From: DATBMY01 sp036554605
Lineage (GTDB): Bacteria; Acidobacteriota; Blastocatellia; UBA7656
NCBI GenBank assembly: GCA_036554605.1
Contig: DATBMY010000496.1
Span: 1-19,313 of the forward strand
Direction of reading: 5' to 3'
DNA: 19,313 bases
Each line of letters begins with the position of its first letter. The first letter of the stretch is position 1. Under the pieces are notes generated by a model. The model did no database searches. It was not told where the DNA came from and saw nothing but the letters and a program-made list of their open reading frames with translations. The position numbers and the translations under genes are program-made. Positions 1 to 7,313 of this stretch are shown here, piece after piece.

Positions 1-708
1 TTCGACGGCGTCGATTCGGGGCTCGATTCGCTATTCGATTTCCCGCTGCTTTTCGCAATGCGCCGCGCCTTCGCGGAAGGCAAGCCCGTAAGAGAGGTCG
101 CGCAGATTCTGGCTCAGGACCAGCTATATACGAACCCGGATGTGCTCGTTACGCTCGCTGCCAACCACGACGTGCAGCGATTTATGAATGAGCCGGGCGC
201 GACCGTCGCGGGATTGAACCTCGCGCACACGCTTATTATGACCACGCGCGGCACGCCTCAGATTTATTATGGCGACGAGATTGCTATTGCGGGCGGCCCC
301 GACCCGGACAATCGCCGCGACTTTCCGGGCGGGTTTCCGGGCGACAGGCGCGACGCATTCACGGCGGGCGCTCGCACGCCTGATGAGCGAAAAGCTTACG
401 ACCACTTTCGAAAGCTTGCCGAGATTCGCCGCGAGCACGAGCCGCTGCGCCGCGGCGCGCTCGTCAATCTATTAGCGGCCGAGCAGCAATACGCCTACGC
501 GCGAGCGAGCGACCGGGGCGCGGTCGTCGTCGTCATCAACAACGAGAATAAAACATCGACCGTGGAGTTCGACGTAGCTAACGCCGGGATAGCTGCCGGC
601 GCTACGTTTCGCGACTCTTTAGGCGCGGCGGCAGACGCGACGGTTACGGGCCGCCGCCTGCGCGTCACGCTGCCGGCGCGCTCGTCGGCCGTCTTCGTCC
701 GCAGATAG
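1..708 (+). CDS. GH13 alpha-amylase-type glycoside hydrolase, C-terminal part
   Basis: The reading frame is open from base 1, so the N-terminus lies outside the window. The visible part holds the end of a GH13 (beta/alpha)8 barrel: an ANHD motif (conserved region IV, whose Asp is the transition-state stabiliser), then GTPQIYYGDEIA, a hallmark of the GH13 barrel end, and a loop PDPDNRRDFPGGFPGD resembling neopullulanase and cyclomaltodextrinase-type enzymes. A beta-sandwich domain C follows, ending in LPARSSAVFVRR. The family hydrolyses or rearranges alpha-1,4-glucans. The nucleophile and general acid lie upstream of the window, so activity and export cannot be judged. A sugar transporter starts 43 bases downstream on the same strand, which supports a maltodextrin-use role. 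The exact specificity (amylase, neopullulanase or cyclomaltodextrinase) is uncertain. Confidence 0.9.
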   Translation, partial: FDGVDSGLDSLFDFPLLFAMRRAFAEGKPVREVAQILAQDQLYTNPDVLVTLAANHDVQRFMNEPGATVAGLNLAHTLIMTTRGTPQIYYGDEIAIAGGPDPDNRRDFPGGFPGDRRDAFTAGARTPDERKAYDHFRKLAEIRREHEPLRRGALVNLLAAEQQYAYARASDRGAVVVVINNENKTSTVEFDVANAGIAAGATFRDSLGAAADATVTGRRLRVTLPARSSAVFVRR

Positions 709-751
709 GGTGATGGGACGAAGGGACCGGATCGGTTGAAGGGAAATGATT

Positions 752-2188
752 ATGGATAAACCACGCCTGAGCTTCTGGCAGATATGGAACATGAGCTTCG
801 GCTTTCTGGGCATTCAATTCGGCTGGGGATTGCAGCTTGCCAACATGAGCGGGATATACACCTATCTCGGTGCGGAGCCGGACCAGATACCGATACTGTG
901 GCTGGCCGGGCCGGTCACGGGGCTTCTCGTGCAGCCGGTCGTCGGCTCGATGAGCGACCGCACGTGGAATCGCCTGGGGCGGCGGCGGCCATACTTTCTT
1001 ATCGGCGCGATCTTTGCCAGCGTCGCGCTCTTTATTATGCCGAACTCGTCGGCGTTATGGATGGCCGCCGGGCTGTTATGGATTTTGGACGCGAGCATCA
1101 ACGTCAGCATGGAGCCGTTTCGCGCCTTTGTCGCCGACAAGCTCAATATAGACCAGCGCAACGTCGGATTCGTGATGCAAAGCTTCTTTATAGGCATCGG
1201 CGCGACGCTTGCTAATATCTTGCCATACATTTTTATAAGGCTCGGCCTAGACGCGGAGTACCAGCAAAAAGTAGACGCGGCCAAGGCGGCGGGGATGCCC
1301 GACCCCCACTTGATTCCGCCGAGCGTCGACTACGCCTTCAAGATAGGCGCGGTCGCGTTCCTGCTCGCGGTATTGTGGACCGTACTGACAAGCAAGGAGT
1401 ATCCGCCTGACGACATAAAAGAGTTCGAGCGCAGGCGTCGCGAGCGGCGCGGCCTGGGGTTAGCTGAAATCACATCGGCAATACGCGAGATGCCGCGGAC
1501 GATGAAACAACTGGCGGTCGTACAGGTATTCACCTGGCTCGGCCTTTTCTGCATGTGGATGTTTTTCGGGCTTACTACTTCGTATCACATCTTCGGCGCG
1601 GTAGATAATAACGACCCTCGATTTAAAGACGGGCAGGCGTGGGGCGGCATCGCCTTCGCCGTCTATTCCATAGTCTGCTTCGTCATCGCGTTCGCGCTTC
1701 CTAAGATCGCCGCCGCGACCAGCCGCAAGTCAGTGCATGCTTTTTCGCTCGTCTGCGGCGGACTGGGATTGCTGTCGGTCTTTTTTATTCAGGACAAGTA
1801 TGTGCTGCTTTTGACGATGGTAGGCGTAGGCATAGCGTGGGCTTCGATTCTCTCTATGCCTTACGCGATTCTTTCGGGCGCGCTCCCGGCGCATAGAATG
1901 GGCGTCTATATGGGCGTCTTCAATTTCTTTATCGTGATACCCGAGATAATAGCGTCGCTCACATTCAAGCCGCTCGTAAAATACGTCTTCAACAACAACC
2001 CGCTATATGTGGTGATGCTGGGCGGCGCATCGCTATTGGTGGCGGCCGCGCTGGTCGCGCGCGTTCGCGACACGGCGATCAAAGATGTCCCGGAAGCGGC
2101 GGTCATCGCGGCCGACGCGAATGAGCCTTTCCTGGTGCAAGAATCGGCCCAGCCCGTTCCGAGCACCGGGCTGATTGATGAAAACTAA
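752..2188 (+). CDS. MFS sugar transporter (GPH/SLC45-like)
   Basis: An integral membrane protein with about 12 hydrophobic helices. It opens with DKPRLSFWQIWNMSFGFLG, typical of bacterial sucrose/maltose transporters of the GPH/SLC45 type, and has the MFS loop signature GSMSDRTWNRLGRRRPY between helices 2 and 3. Proton-coupled uptake of a disaccharide or short maltodextrin is the likely job, given the GH13 gene just upstream with which it probably forms an operon. Two in-frame ATGs exist, at 746 and 752. I prefer 752 because the purine-rich GAAGGG at 738-743 is then 8 bases away, against 2 for the first. The charged central loop (roughly residues 220-240) is usual for a 6+6 MFS fold. The C-terminal 40 residues are hydrophilic and probably cytoplasmic. 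The substrate is inferred from context only. Confidence 0.9.
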   Translation: MDKPRLSFWQIWNMSFGFLGIQFGWGLQLANMSGIYTYLGAEPDQIPILWLAGPVTGLLVQPVVGSMSDRTWNRLGRRRPYFLIGAIFASVALFIMPNSSALWMAAGLLWILDASINVSMEPFRAFVADKLNIDQRNVGFVMQSFFIGIGATLANILPYIFIRLGLDAEYQQKVDAAKAAGMPDPHLIPPSVDYAFKIGAVAFLLAVLWTVLTSKEYPPDDIKEFERRRRERRGLGLAEITSAIREMPRTMKQLAVVQVFTWLGLFCMWMFFGLTTSYHIFGAVDNNDPRFKDGQAWGGIAFAVYSIVCFVIAFALPKIAAATSRKSVHAFSLVCGGLGLLSVFFIQDKYVLLLTMVGVGIAWASILSMPYAILSGALPAHRMGVYMGVFNFFIVIPEIIASLTFKPLVKYVFNNNPLYVVMLGGASLLVAAALVARVRDTAIKDVPEAAVIAADANEPFLVQESAQPVPSTGLIDEN

Positions 2189-2193
2189 AAAGG

Positions 2194-2244
2194 TGTGTGT
2201 AGGGTCATTGTCATTATGCGACATCAATTCGCGGACAATGACCC
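2194..2244 (+). repeat. 51-bp stem-loop repeat, copy 1 (3' of the transporter)
   Basis: TGTGTGTA is followed by an 11-bp perfect inverted repeat, GGGTCATTGTC (2202-2212) and GACAATGACCC (2234-2244), around a 21-base loop. It starts 5 bases after the transporter stop codon. An inverted copy lies at 6368-6418 (48 of 51 identical). No T-run follows the stem, so it is not a classical intrinsic terminator. It also lies about 32 bases beyond the stop of the convergent gene at 2277-2903. Confidence 0.85.
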
Positions 2245-2276
2245 GTATTCTTTAGCTTTACGTTTCGTTCAAATCA

Positions 2277-2903
2277 TTATCTGGTCAAATCGCCGCCCGG
2301 CGCGTAGCCCGCGATGACAAACTGAGCGGGAGTCGCGCCTGCGGCATTCTGTCGCCCGAAAACGATCGTCCTGAATCTTTGCCCGACCTTCCCGAGTCGC
2401 ACGTTGTGATTGCCGAAGGTAAAAAAGTCTGCCGAGGTGATGGTGTTGACAAATGTTGTCGTGAACTGGTTAGTCCCGGTGTCGAGGATAACCTGATGTC
2501 TGAATGTCGAAGTCATAACGGGCATTCCGTCGCGGAAAGAATCGGGGTTGTTGAAGTCTCCGTCCGGCGTGGTGTCGAGGTAGACCGTGGTCGTCCCCAC
2601 CCTGTTGACTATTCTGAGCGGGCCGTTGTTGATGACGCGAACTGTTAGGCTGTCGTTGTAAAAGGTGAAGAGCGCGGTGGCCTCGTTTTCCGTAGCGGCG
2701 CTGAAGATCGAGTCTATGCCGTTGATGTAGCTGAGGTAACCATACTGAGCGGACATCGCCCCTGAATTGAGAACCTGACCTATCAGCTCCAGCGAGACGT
2801 CGCCTTCAGGGCTGGATTTCTTTGATTGTGGAAGCGCCTGAACGCTCATCGTGACTAGCAGGACCAACGCCGAAAAAAGGTTAAAGATTACTCTCCGTTT
2901 CAT
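2277..2903 (-). CDS. Secreted protein of unknown function
   Basis: A 208-residue protein that I do not recognise as a named family. The N-terminus (KRR, then a hydrophobic stretch through about residue 20, then VQALPQ) is a clear Sec-type signal peptide. The mature part is rich in Thr, Asn, Phe and Val in short alternating stretches, such as LTVRVINNGPLRIVNRVGTT, and suggests an all-beta secreted or surface protein. The segment DTTPDGDFNNPDS is acidic and could bind Ca2+, but no standard EF-hand is present. AAAGGAG lies 8 bases before the ATG, supporting this start. A small HTH gene lies 48 bases upstream on the same strand, so the two may be co-transcribed. The pair sits inside the low-GC segment framed by the stem-loop repeats. 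Function is unknown. Confidence 0.75.
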   Translation of the reverse strand: MKRRVIFNLFSALVLLVTMSVQALPQSKKSSPEGDVSLELIGQVLNSGAMSAQYGYLSYINGIDSIFSAATENEATALFTFYNDSLTVRVINNGPLRIVNRVGTTTVYLDTTPDGDFNNPDSFRDGMPVMTSTFRHQVILDTGTNQFTTTFVNTITSADFFTFGNHNVRLGKVGQRFRTIVFGRQNAAGATPAQFVIAGYAPGGDLTR

Positions 2904-2951
2904 ACGTTCATCTCCTTTCTTTCACCTAGTCTTTTTAGACAGGCCGTGCGC

Positions 2952-3215
2952 CTAACGCTTGAGGTCGAGAAGAGATCTCAGGCAGACTCGCAGCAACCCC
3001 TCTGCGGTCTCCCGGCAGTGGAGTTTGCCCGCTTCGATCCAATGCCAGATGGCCCGCGAGCTAACGTTTGCCAACAGGGCCGCCTCGTCCAGCGTCACCG
3101 TCTCGGCCTCAGACCCACACAACGGGCAGTCTGCCACCGCAGAAGTACGCCGGCCCTTGATGGCAATGAGCCGACTCGTTTCAATAGTCACCTCAGTCCT
3201 TTTGCTCCTCCGCAT
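2952..3215 (-). CDS. Small helix-turn-helix (excisionase/MerR-like) protein with CPxCG motif
   Basis: An 87-residue protein. It starts MRRSKRTEVTIET, has CPLCG at about residues 31-35 (half of a zinc-ribbon-like site), then VTLDEAALLANVSSRAIWHW, which fits the first helix-turn-helix of excisionase/MerR-type DNA-binding domains, and ends GLLRVCLRSLLDLKR. I chose ATG 3215 because GGAGG lies 4 bases upstream. A longer reading frame to 3347 exists, but its extra residues look like translated promoter DNA. Small proteins of this make-up recur in Acidobacteriota as I know them, and none that I recall has a proven function. It is divergent from the winged-helix/TPR regulator and upstream of the secreted protein, so local transcriptional control is a reasonable guess only. 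Confidence 0.7.
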   Translation of the reverse strand: MRRSKRTEVTIETSRLIAIKGRRTSAVADCPLCGSEAETVTLDEAALLANVSSRAIWHWIEAGKLHCRETAEGLLRVCLRSLLDLKR

Positions 3216-3380
3216 CTGGCCTCCAATAAAGGAAGTCTCGTCGTCAGATTTGGCGGGCCATCTCCAACGCCCACCGCCGTTATTGCCCGGCCCAATGGAT
3301 TTGATTAGAATGAGCGCGGCTTCAAGGTCTTGAACGCCCCGGCTCAACCCTGCCTGAGCCTACTTTTTGAGCTGGTCGCG

Positions 3381-3413
3381 AGTCTTTTAGAAGTCTTGAA
3401 GGAGTCTTGAATT
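3381..3413 (+). promoter_or_regulatory. Three tandem 11-bp repeats, candidate winged-helix operator
   Basis: AGTCTTTTAGA, AGTCTTGAAGG and AGTCTTGAATT follow each other with exact 11-base spacing (AGTCTT begins at 3381, 3392 and 3403). OmpR/PhoB-type winged helices bind head-to-tail on direct repeats of about 11 bp, and the gene starting 28 bases downstream encodes exactly such a domain. Autoregulation is the inference. A single related half-site, AGTCTTTTTAG, occurs at 2928-2938 upstream of the secreted-protein gene. Confidence 0.55.
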
Positions 3414-3440
3414 ATTTCTGAATGAGGTGCCAAAGCCTCT

Positions 3441-5390
3441 ATGGGCGAGCAAACAAAGCGTTTCTACGAATTCGGCCCATTCCGCATCGATTGTGGCGAG
3501 CACTTACTTTGGCGTGGCGGGGAGCTTGTGCCGCTCCCGCCGAAAGTATTTGACACGCTAGTACTGCTTGTCGAGAACAGTGGCCATGTTCTTGGGAAAG
3601 ACGAGTTGATGAAGGCGGTCTGGCCAGACAGCTTTGTTGAGGAGGTAAACTTAGCCCACAACGTCTCGATCCTCAGAAAAGTGCTGAGCCAGGGGGCTCC
3701 CGAGCAGAGCTATATACAAACAGTGCCGAGAAGAGGCTACCGATTCACAGCAGAGGTTAGGCAGATCGGGGGCGATAGGCCAGACCTTTTAATAGAGGAG
3801 AGCTACGGAGCGCGTATTCTGATCAAAGAAGAGGAAGAAACAAGCGAAACGGCCGAAACTAAAATTCTGCCCCAAACTGATCACCGGGAGTCGGCAAAGC
3901 GGAGGCCGATACAACAGATTCTGATCGTCTGTTTGCTGCTGATGGGATTAGCTTCGGCGGCTTTCTTTGTACTTAGGACAAAGGAGACGCAACAATCGGC
4001 TGGCGCGACTGTAAAATCAATCGCGGTGCTTCCATTCAAGCCGATGGAAACCGGGAACCGTGACGAATCGCTCGAACTTGGGATGGCTGACGCATTAATA
4101 ACCAGGCTGAGCAATGTAAAACCGATTGTGGTACGACCGACGAGTAGCGTACGCAAGTATATGGGGATCGAGCAGGATTCGCTAACCGCCGGCCGGGAGC
4201 TTCAGGTTGATTCCGTCCTCGAAGGGCGGATACAGAAGGCAGACGATAAGATCAGGGTGACGGTACAGCTCGTGAGGGTGCAGGATGGGACGCCCATTTG
4301 GGGAGATAAGTTCGAGGACGACTTCACGAACGTTTTCAAGGTCCAAGATTCCATCTCGGAGAGAATAGCAAAGTCACTTATGATAACTACGAGCGACTAC
4401 GAGAAGGGGTTAATGACCAGGCACCCCACGGAGAACACAGAGGCTTATCAGCAATACCTGAAGGGGCGCTATTATTGGAATCAGAGGACCGAAGCAGGGC
4501 TCAAGAAAGCTGTCGGGTATTTCGACCAGGCGATCAATACCGACCCTACGTACGCATTGGCTTACTCCGGGTTGGCTGACTGCTACACGACGTTGGGATA
4601 CCTGAATTACCTTGCTCCAGTTGAGTCTTTCCCCAAAGCAGTGGATAAGGCGTTGACTGCGTTAAAGCTCGATCCCAGTTTGGCCGAGCCTCACACATCG
4701 CTTGCATATACGAAGCTCTATTACGAATGGAACTGGGCGGAAGCGGAGGATGAGTTCAAACGAGCTATCGAGCTTGACCCGAACTACCCGACCGCTCACC
4801 ACTGGTACAGCGTCTTCTTAACAGCCATGGGGCGGTTCGACGAGGCCAGGGCGGAGATAAGCAGGGCCCACGAGCTAGACCCACTCTCACTGACCATAAA
4901 TACAGATATAGGGTTCGAGCTCTACTACAGCGGCGATTACGAAGCCGCAATAAAACAGTTGCAGACTACGTTAGAGATGAACAGAGATTTCCCCCTGGCG
5001 CACCTATGGCTTGGCAGGGCTTACCAGCAACAGGGTAAGTACGAAGCTGCCATTAATGAATTTAAGCTGGCAGAAAGAGGATTACCACAGTGGCCGGTTG
5101 CCTTAGCAGCGGCTGGAAACGTTTACGGGATACTGAAGAACAAGGGCGAAGCAAAGAAGGTACTGAATATCCTGCAGGATCTATCGAGCAAGAAATACGT
5201 TACCTCGTACGGAATAGCCCTGGTTTATGCAGCAACTGGAGAGAAGGAGAAAGCATTTGAATTCTTGAACAGAGCTTACCAGGAGCGAACGAACTGGGTA
5301 GTCTGGTTGAAGTTGGATCCTAGGTGGAACAGCATACGCTCGGATACCCGCTTTGCAGACCTGCTGCTGAGGGTCGGCTTATCGCAGTGA
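3441..5390 (+). CDS. CadC-like winged-helix membrane regulator with TolB-N-like and TPR domains
   Basis: A 649-residue protein. Residues 8-104 form an OmpR/PhoB-type winged helix ending in the typical TVPRRGYRF wing. A charged linker and one membrane helix follow (about 157-178), so the DNA-binding domain is cytoplasmic and the rest extracytoplasmic, as in CadC/ToxR-type one-component regulators. Residues 192-310 (SIAVLPFKPM to VQLVRVQDGTPIWGDKFED) match the TolB-N/FlgO-like domain often fused in this family. From about 335 onward there are TPR repeats with typical YxxALxxxxxALxLDP patterns. The sensed signal is unknown. A weak GAGGTG lies 11 bases before the ATG. Three 11-bp direct repeats lie just upstream. 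Base use is more AT-rich than in the flanking metabolic genes. The family is very numerous in Acidobacteriota. Confidence 0.9.
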   Translation: MGEQTKRFYEFGPFRIDCGEHLLWRGGELVPLPPKVFDTLVLLVENSGHVLGKDELMKAVWPDSFVEEVNLAHNVSILRKVLSQGAPEQSYIQTVPRRGYRFTAEVRQIGGDRPDLLIEESYGARILIKEEEETSETAETKILPQTDHRESAKRRPIQQILIVCLLLMGLASAAFFVLRTKETQQSAGATVKSIAVLPFKPMETGNRDESLELGMADALITRLSNVKPIVVRPTSSVRKYMGIEQDSLTAGRELQVDSVLEGRIQKADDKIRVTVQLVRVQDGTPIWGDKFEDDFTNVFKVQDSISERIAKSLMITTSDYEKGLMTRHPTENTEAYQQYLKGRYYWNQRTEAGLKKAVGYFDQAINTDPTYALAYSGLADCYTTLGYLNYLAPVESFPKAVDKALTALKLDPSLAEPHTSLAYTKLYYEWNWAEAEDEFKRAIELDPNYPTAHHWYSVFLTAMGRFDEARAEISRAHELDPLSLTINTDIGFELYYSGDYEAAIKQLQTTLEMNRDFPLAHLWLGRAYQQQGKYEAAINEFKLAERGLPQWPVALAAAGNVYGILKNKGEAKKVLNILQDLSSKKYVTSYGIALVYAATGEKEKAFEFLNRAYQERTNWVVWLKLDPRWNSIRSDTRFADLLLRVGLSQ

Positions 5391-5455
5391 GGGGATTTCG
5401 CAGAATACCTGGAGAGCGAAATTATCGGGCCGATTTGACAGCTTTTCAGGTACAT

Positions 5456-5476
5456 AGTAGGCTGAAAACGCCTACT
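5456..5476 (+). terminator. Small hairpin between the TPR regulator and the recombinase remnant
   Basis: AGTAGGC and GCCTACT form a perfect 7-bp stem around the 7-base loop TGAAAAC, 65 bases after the regulator stop codon. It lacks a T-run, so termination is only one option. It directly abuts the ATG of the recombinase remnant, so it could instead be an old recombination-site arm. Confidence 0.3.
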
Positions 5477-5477
5477 T

Positions 5478-5885
5478 ATGCGTACTCCATCCGCGAAAGC
5501 GAAATTTCAAAATAGCCTGAAAGAGCTCATCTCCACGACCACGAAGCTCTGGCGCAAGCACCATCTCACCTATGACCAAGCCCGTTATGTCTCCAAGGAA
5601 GTAAGGAGAGATCTACGCATTGAGCGCGTGAAGTCTCGCAAGCGAGTAGTCCAACGTCTCTCGCGACACGAAGAGCAGCGCCTCATCCAGCAAGCCTACA
5701 AAGAGAGGGGCGAGCGCGGGCTGTTGATCAAGACCCTCTTTCAAACCGGGGCAAGAGTATATGAGTTCGTCAACATCAAAGTCGAAGATTTCTTCTTTGA
5801 AAAGGCGATGATCCTCATCACTAAAGCCAAAGGCTGAAAGAGCTGCTATGTTCCAATCCTGCCAGAGCTTGCCCAAGAGCTCAGG
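5478..5885 (+). pseudogene. Tyrosine recombinase (phage-integrase family) remnant
   Basis: The first 119 codons encode a SAM-like N-terminal DNA-binding domain (LTYDQARYVSKEVRRDL) and the start of the catalytic domain (LLIKTLFQTGARVYEFVNIKVED), whose Arg in TGARVxE is the first catalytic Arg. An in-frame TGA at 5835-5837 interrupts the usual KGGKERYVPILPEL stretch. The same frame continues after it as KSCYVPILPELAQELR up to 5885, which shows that the stop is a mutation and not the natural end. Homology then ceases: the box with the remaining Arg, His and Tyr catalytic residues is missing. It is a dead, truncated gene. The sequence joins straight onto a transposase fragment at about 5886. Confidence 0.75.
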
Positions 5886-6285
5886 CACCCGCAAGACCAA
5901 CGGCAAGCTGGAAAGAGCCTTCAGGGATGACCGGCGTGAGTATTATGACCAGTTCGAAGAATGGATTTTCGATGAACTGCGTAAGGGCCTCCCTGAATAC
6001 GTCCGTTACAGGAACGAGGTGCGCGGCCATTATGCGCTTGATGGAAAGCCTTCCTATACTCGGTTAAGGGAGCAGGATTGGTTTGCTTCGCCTTCAGTGC
6101 TGGATTGCTTGGAGAGTTTTGCTCGTCATCCTCTCGGCTGCACAAAAGTTGATTTGAATTGTTGCATCCGTGTGCCAGGTAGGAATGGGTATATCCCAAG
6201 GCTGCGGTATCAGCAGAGAGTATCTTTGACTGAAACTCTCGATGGTTTAGAGGCGAAGACCGAAGACGGGCGGTTGTATCTGTGA
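5886..6285 (+). pseudogene. C-terminal fragment of an integrase-core (IS481-like) transposase
   Basis: Codons from 5896 read TNGKLERAFRDDRREYYDQF, then YVRYRNEVRGHYALDGKPSY. This is the end of an rve/DDE integrase core with the catalytic Glu in KLER, followed by the typical 'RYRNExRxHxxLxGK' segment. A small beta-barrel-like tail ends in SLTETLDGLEAKTEDGRLYL. Both catalytic Asp residues are absent, so it cannot be active. HPQ, which normally precedes TNGK, is present at 5886-5894 but one base out of frame, so a 1-bp frameshift follows the junction. An ATG at 5848 opens this frame but has no homologous N-terminal part. The IS481-type assignment is moderate; another rve-type family is possible. 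Confidence 0.65.
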
Positions 6286-6367
6286 GGAATTATCGGAAGT
6301 TTCGACAAGTACCGAGTTGGGACCGCGATGAGTTGCCGTTCTGCTTTAATTTCGAGGAACATAGTGA

Positions 6368-6418
6368 GGGTCATTGTCCGAAAATTGCTGTCGCATAATG
6401 ACAATGACCCTACACACA
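6368..6418 (-). repeat. 51-bp stem-loop repeat, copy 2 (3' of the GH18-like gene)
   Basis: This is the inverted copy of 2194-2244 with both 11-bp arms intact (6368-6378 and 6400-6410) and a 21-base loop that differs at 3 positions. Read on the minus strand, it begins 3 bases after the stop codon of the GH18-like gene, in the same orientation and almost the same spacing as copy 1 has to the transporter. No T-run follows. Confidence 0.85.
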
Positions 6419-6421
6419 GCA

Positions 6422-7261
6422 TTAGCCTTTCGCGCTGGCGATCTTGCCGCCAAGGCCGGTAGCGATAGCGCTGGCGTACTGTGCCGGCGTGTATCCCGCC
6501 TTGATTATGTCCTCGTACTGCCAGATGAAGCCGCCGTCTAGCGACGGGAAGGATTGCTGTATCTGGCTCAAGTCGGTCTCAACAGAGCTGGGGGTCGCTC
6601 CCTGATTGACGCTGTAGCCGGGGACGAGGAACGACTCGGGATTCGGGACGAGGCCGTTTATATAGCCCACCCAATCCGAATAGATCGCGCCGCCGTAAAG
6701 TTGCAGGTTCCACCACGAGAAGCCGGCTGACCCGCCCGTGTTCGTCTGCTTGAGCACGCCGGTCCAGAATGTTTCGTAATAGGCATCGTACGGCGCGGCC
6801 GTCACCATCATTCCTTCCGTGTTGGCCCATTTTGTCAGGGTGACGAGCAGGTCGGTGAACTGGTCGTAATCCTGTTCGAGGTCCCAGTCGAGGCCGTCAA
6901 TGTCGGTCATCGCCTGTATACCAGCAACCGTCTTTTGAAATAGCGCCAGATTTTGCTGGATGTACTTGAAGTCATCACCAAACGGGCCGAATGAGAGCAG
7001 CACCTTCTGGACGCTGCCGCCGAGCTTGAGCGCCGTCGGGATGACCTTGAGCGCCTGGATGACGGTGTCGAGCGGCGAATCGTTATAGTAAAGCGACCCG
7101 TCCGAGTGCACGTGCCACTGGCCGAGCAGGACGGTGCCGAAACCCGAACTGTTGATGTTTTGCGCAGCGGCGACCATGGCGTCTATCTGCTGCTGGTTTG
7201 GATTCTGAACATCGAACGTGTTCTGTGAGTAGAGGGCGATGTGTAGAGGATTTGCGGGCAT
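6422..7261 (-). CDS. GH18-like glycoside hydrolase (chitinase fold)
   Basis: A 279-residue protein with DGLDWDLE at residues 122-129, an exact fit to the GH18 signature DGxDxDxE whose Glu (E129) is the acid/base. The strand-3 motif that reads SxGG in chitinases is present in altered form as KVLLSFGPFG (86-95), and WQYEDI near the C-terminus recalls the late-barrel Trp segment. The family hydrolyses chitin or other beta-1,4-linked GlcNAc glycans; some members only bind them. There is no signal peptide: the protein starts MPANPLHIALYSQ, already on strand 1 of the barrel. It is short for a chitinase, essentially one bare domain. AAAGGAG lies upstream of the ATG, and the phospholipase-type gene ends 51 bases upstream on the same strand, so the two probably form an operon. 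Substrate and location are unclear. Confidence 0.8.
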   Translation of the reverse strand: MPANPLHIALYSQNTFDVQNPNQQQIDAMVAAAQNINSSGFGTVLLGQWHVHSDGSLYYNDSPLDTVIQALKVIPTALKLGGSVQKVLLSFGPFGDDFKYIQQNLALFQKTVAGIQAMTDIDGLDWDLEQDYDQFTDLLVTLTKWANTEGMMVTAAPYDAYYETFWTGVLKQTNTGGSAGFSWWNLQLYGGAIYSDWVGYINGLVPNPESFLVPGYSVNQGATPSSVETDLSQIQQSFPSLDGGFIWQYEDIIKAGYTPAQYASAIATGLGGKIASAKG

Positions 7262-7281
7262 TGAGTTACTCCTTTCAGTTG

Positions 7282-7313
7282 AGGTCAGAGTTGTCTCAAG
7301 TCAACCCTGACCT
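7282..7313 (-). promoter_or_regulatory. Intercistronic 12-bp hairpin between phosphoesterase and GH18-like genes
   Basis: In the minus-strand transcript AGGUCAGGGUUG pairs with CAACUCUGACCU (12 bp including one G-U) around an 8-base loop. The stem begins within the phosphoesterase stop codon and ends upstream of the GH18 ribosome site. No U-run follows it. It probably tunes mRNA stability or downstream expression, with attenuation as an alternative. Confidence 0.55.

Noticed and set aside
3216..3347. N-terminal extension of the small HTH protein (44 extra residues)
   Set aside because: No ribosome site at the upstream start, and the extra residues are unlike the rest. GGAGG 4 bases before ATG 3215 marks the real start.
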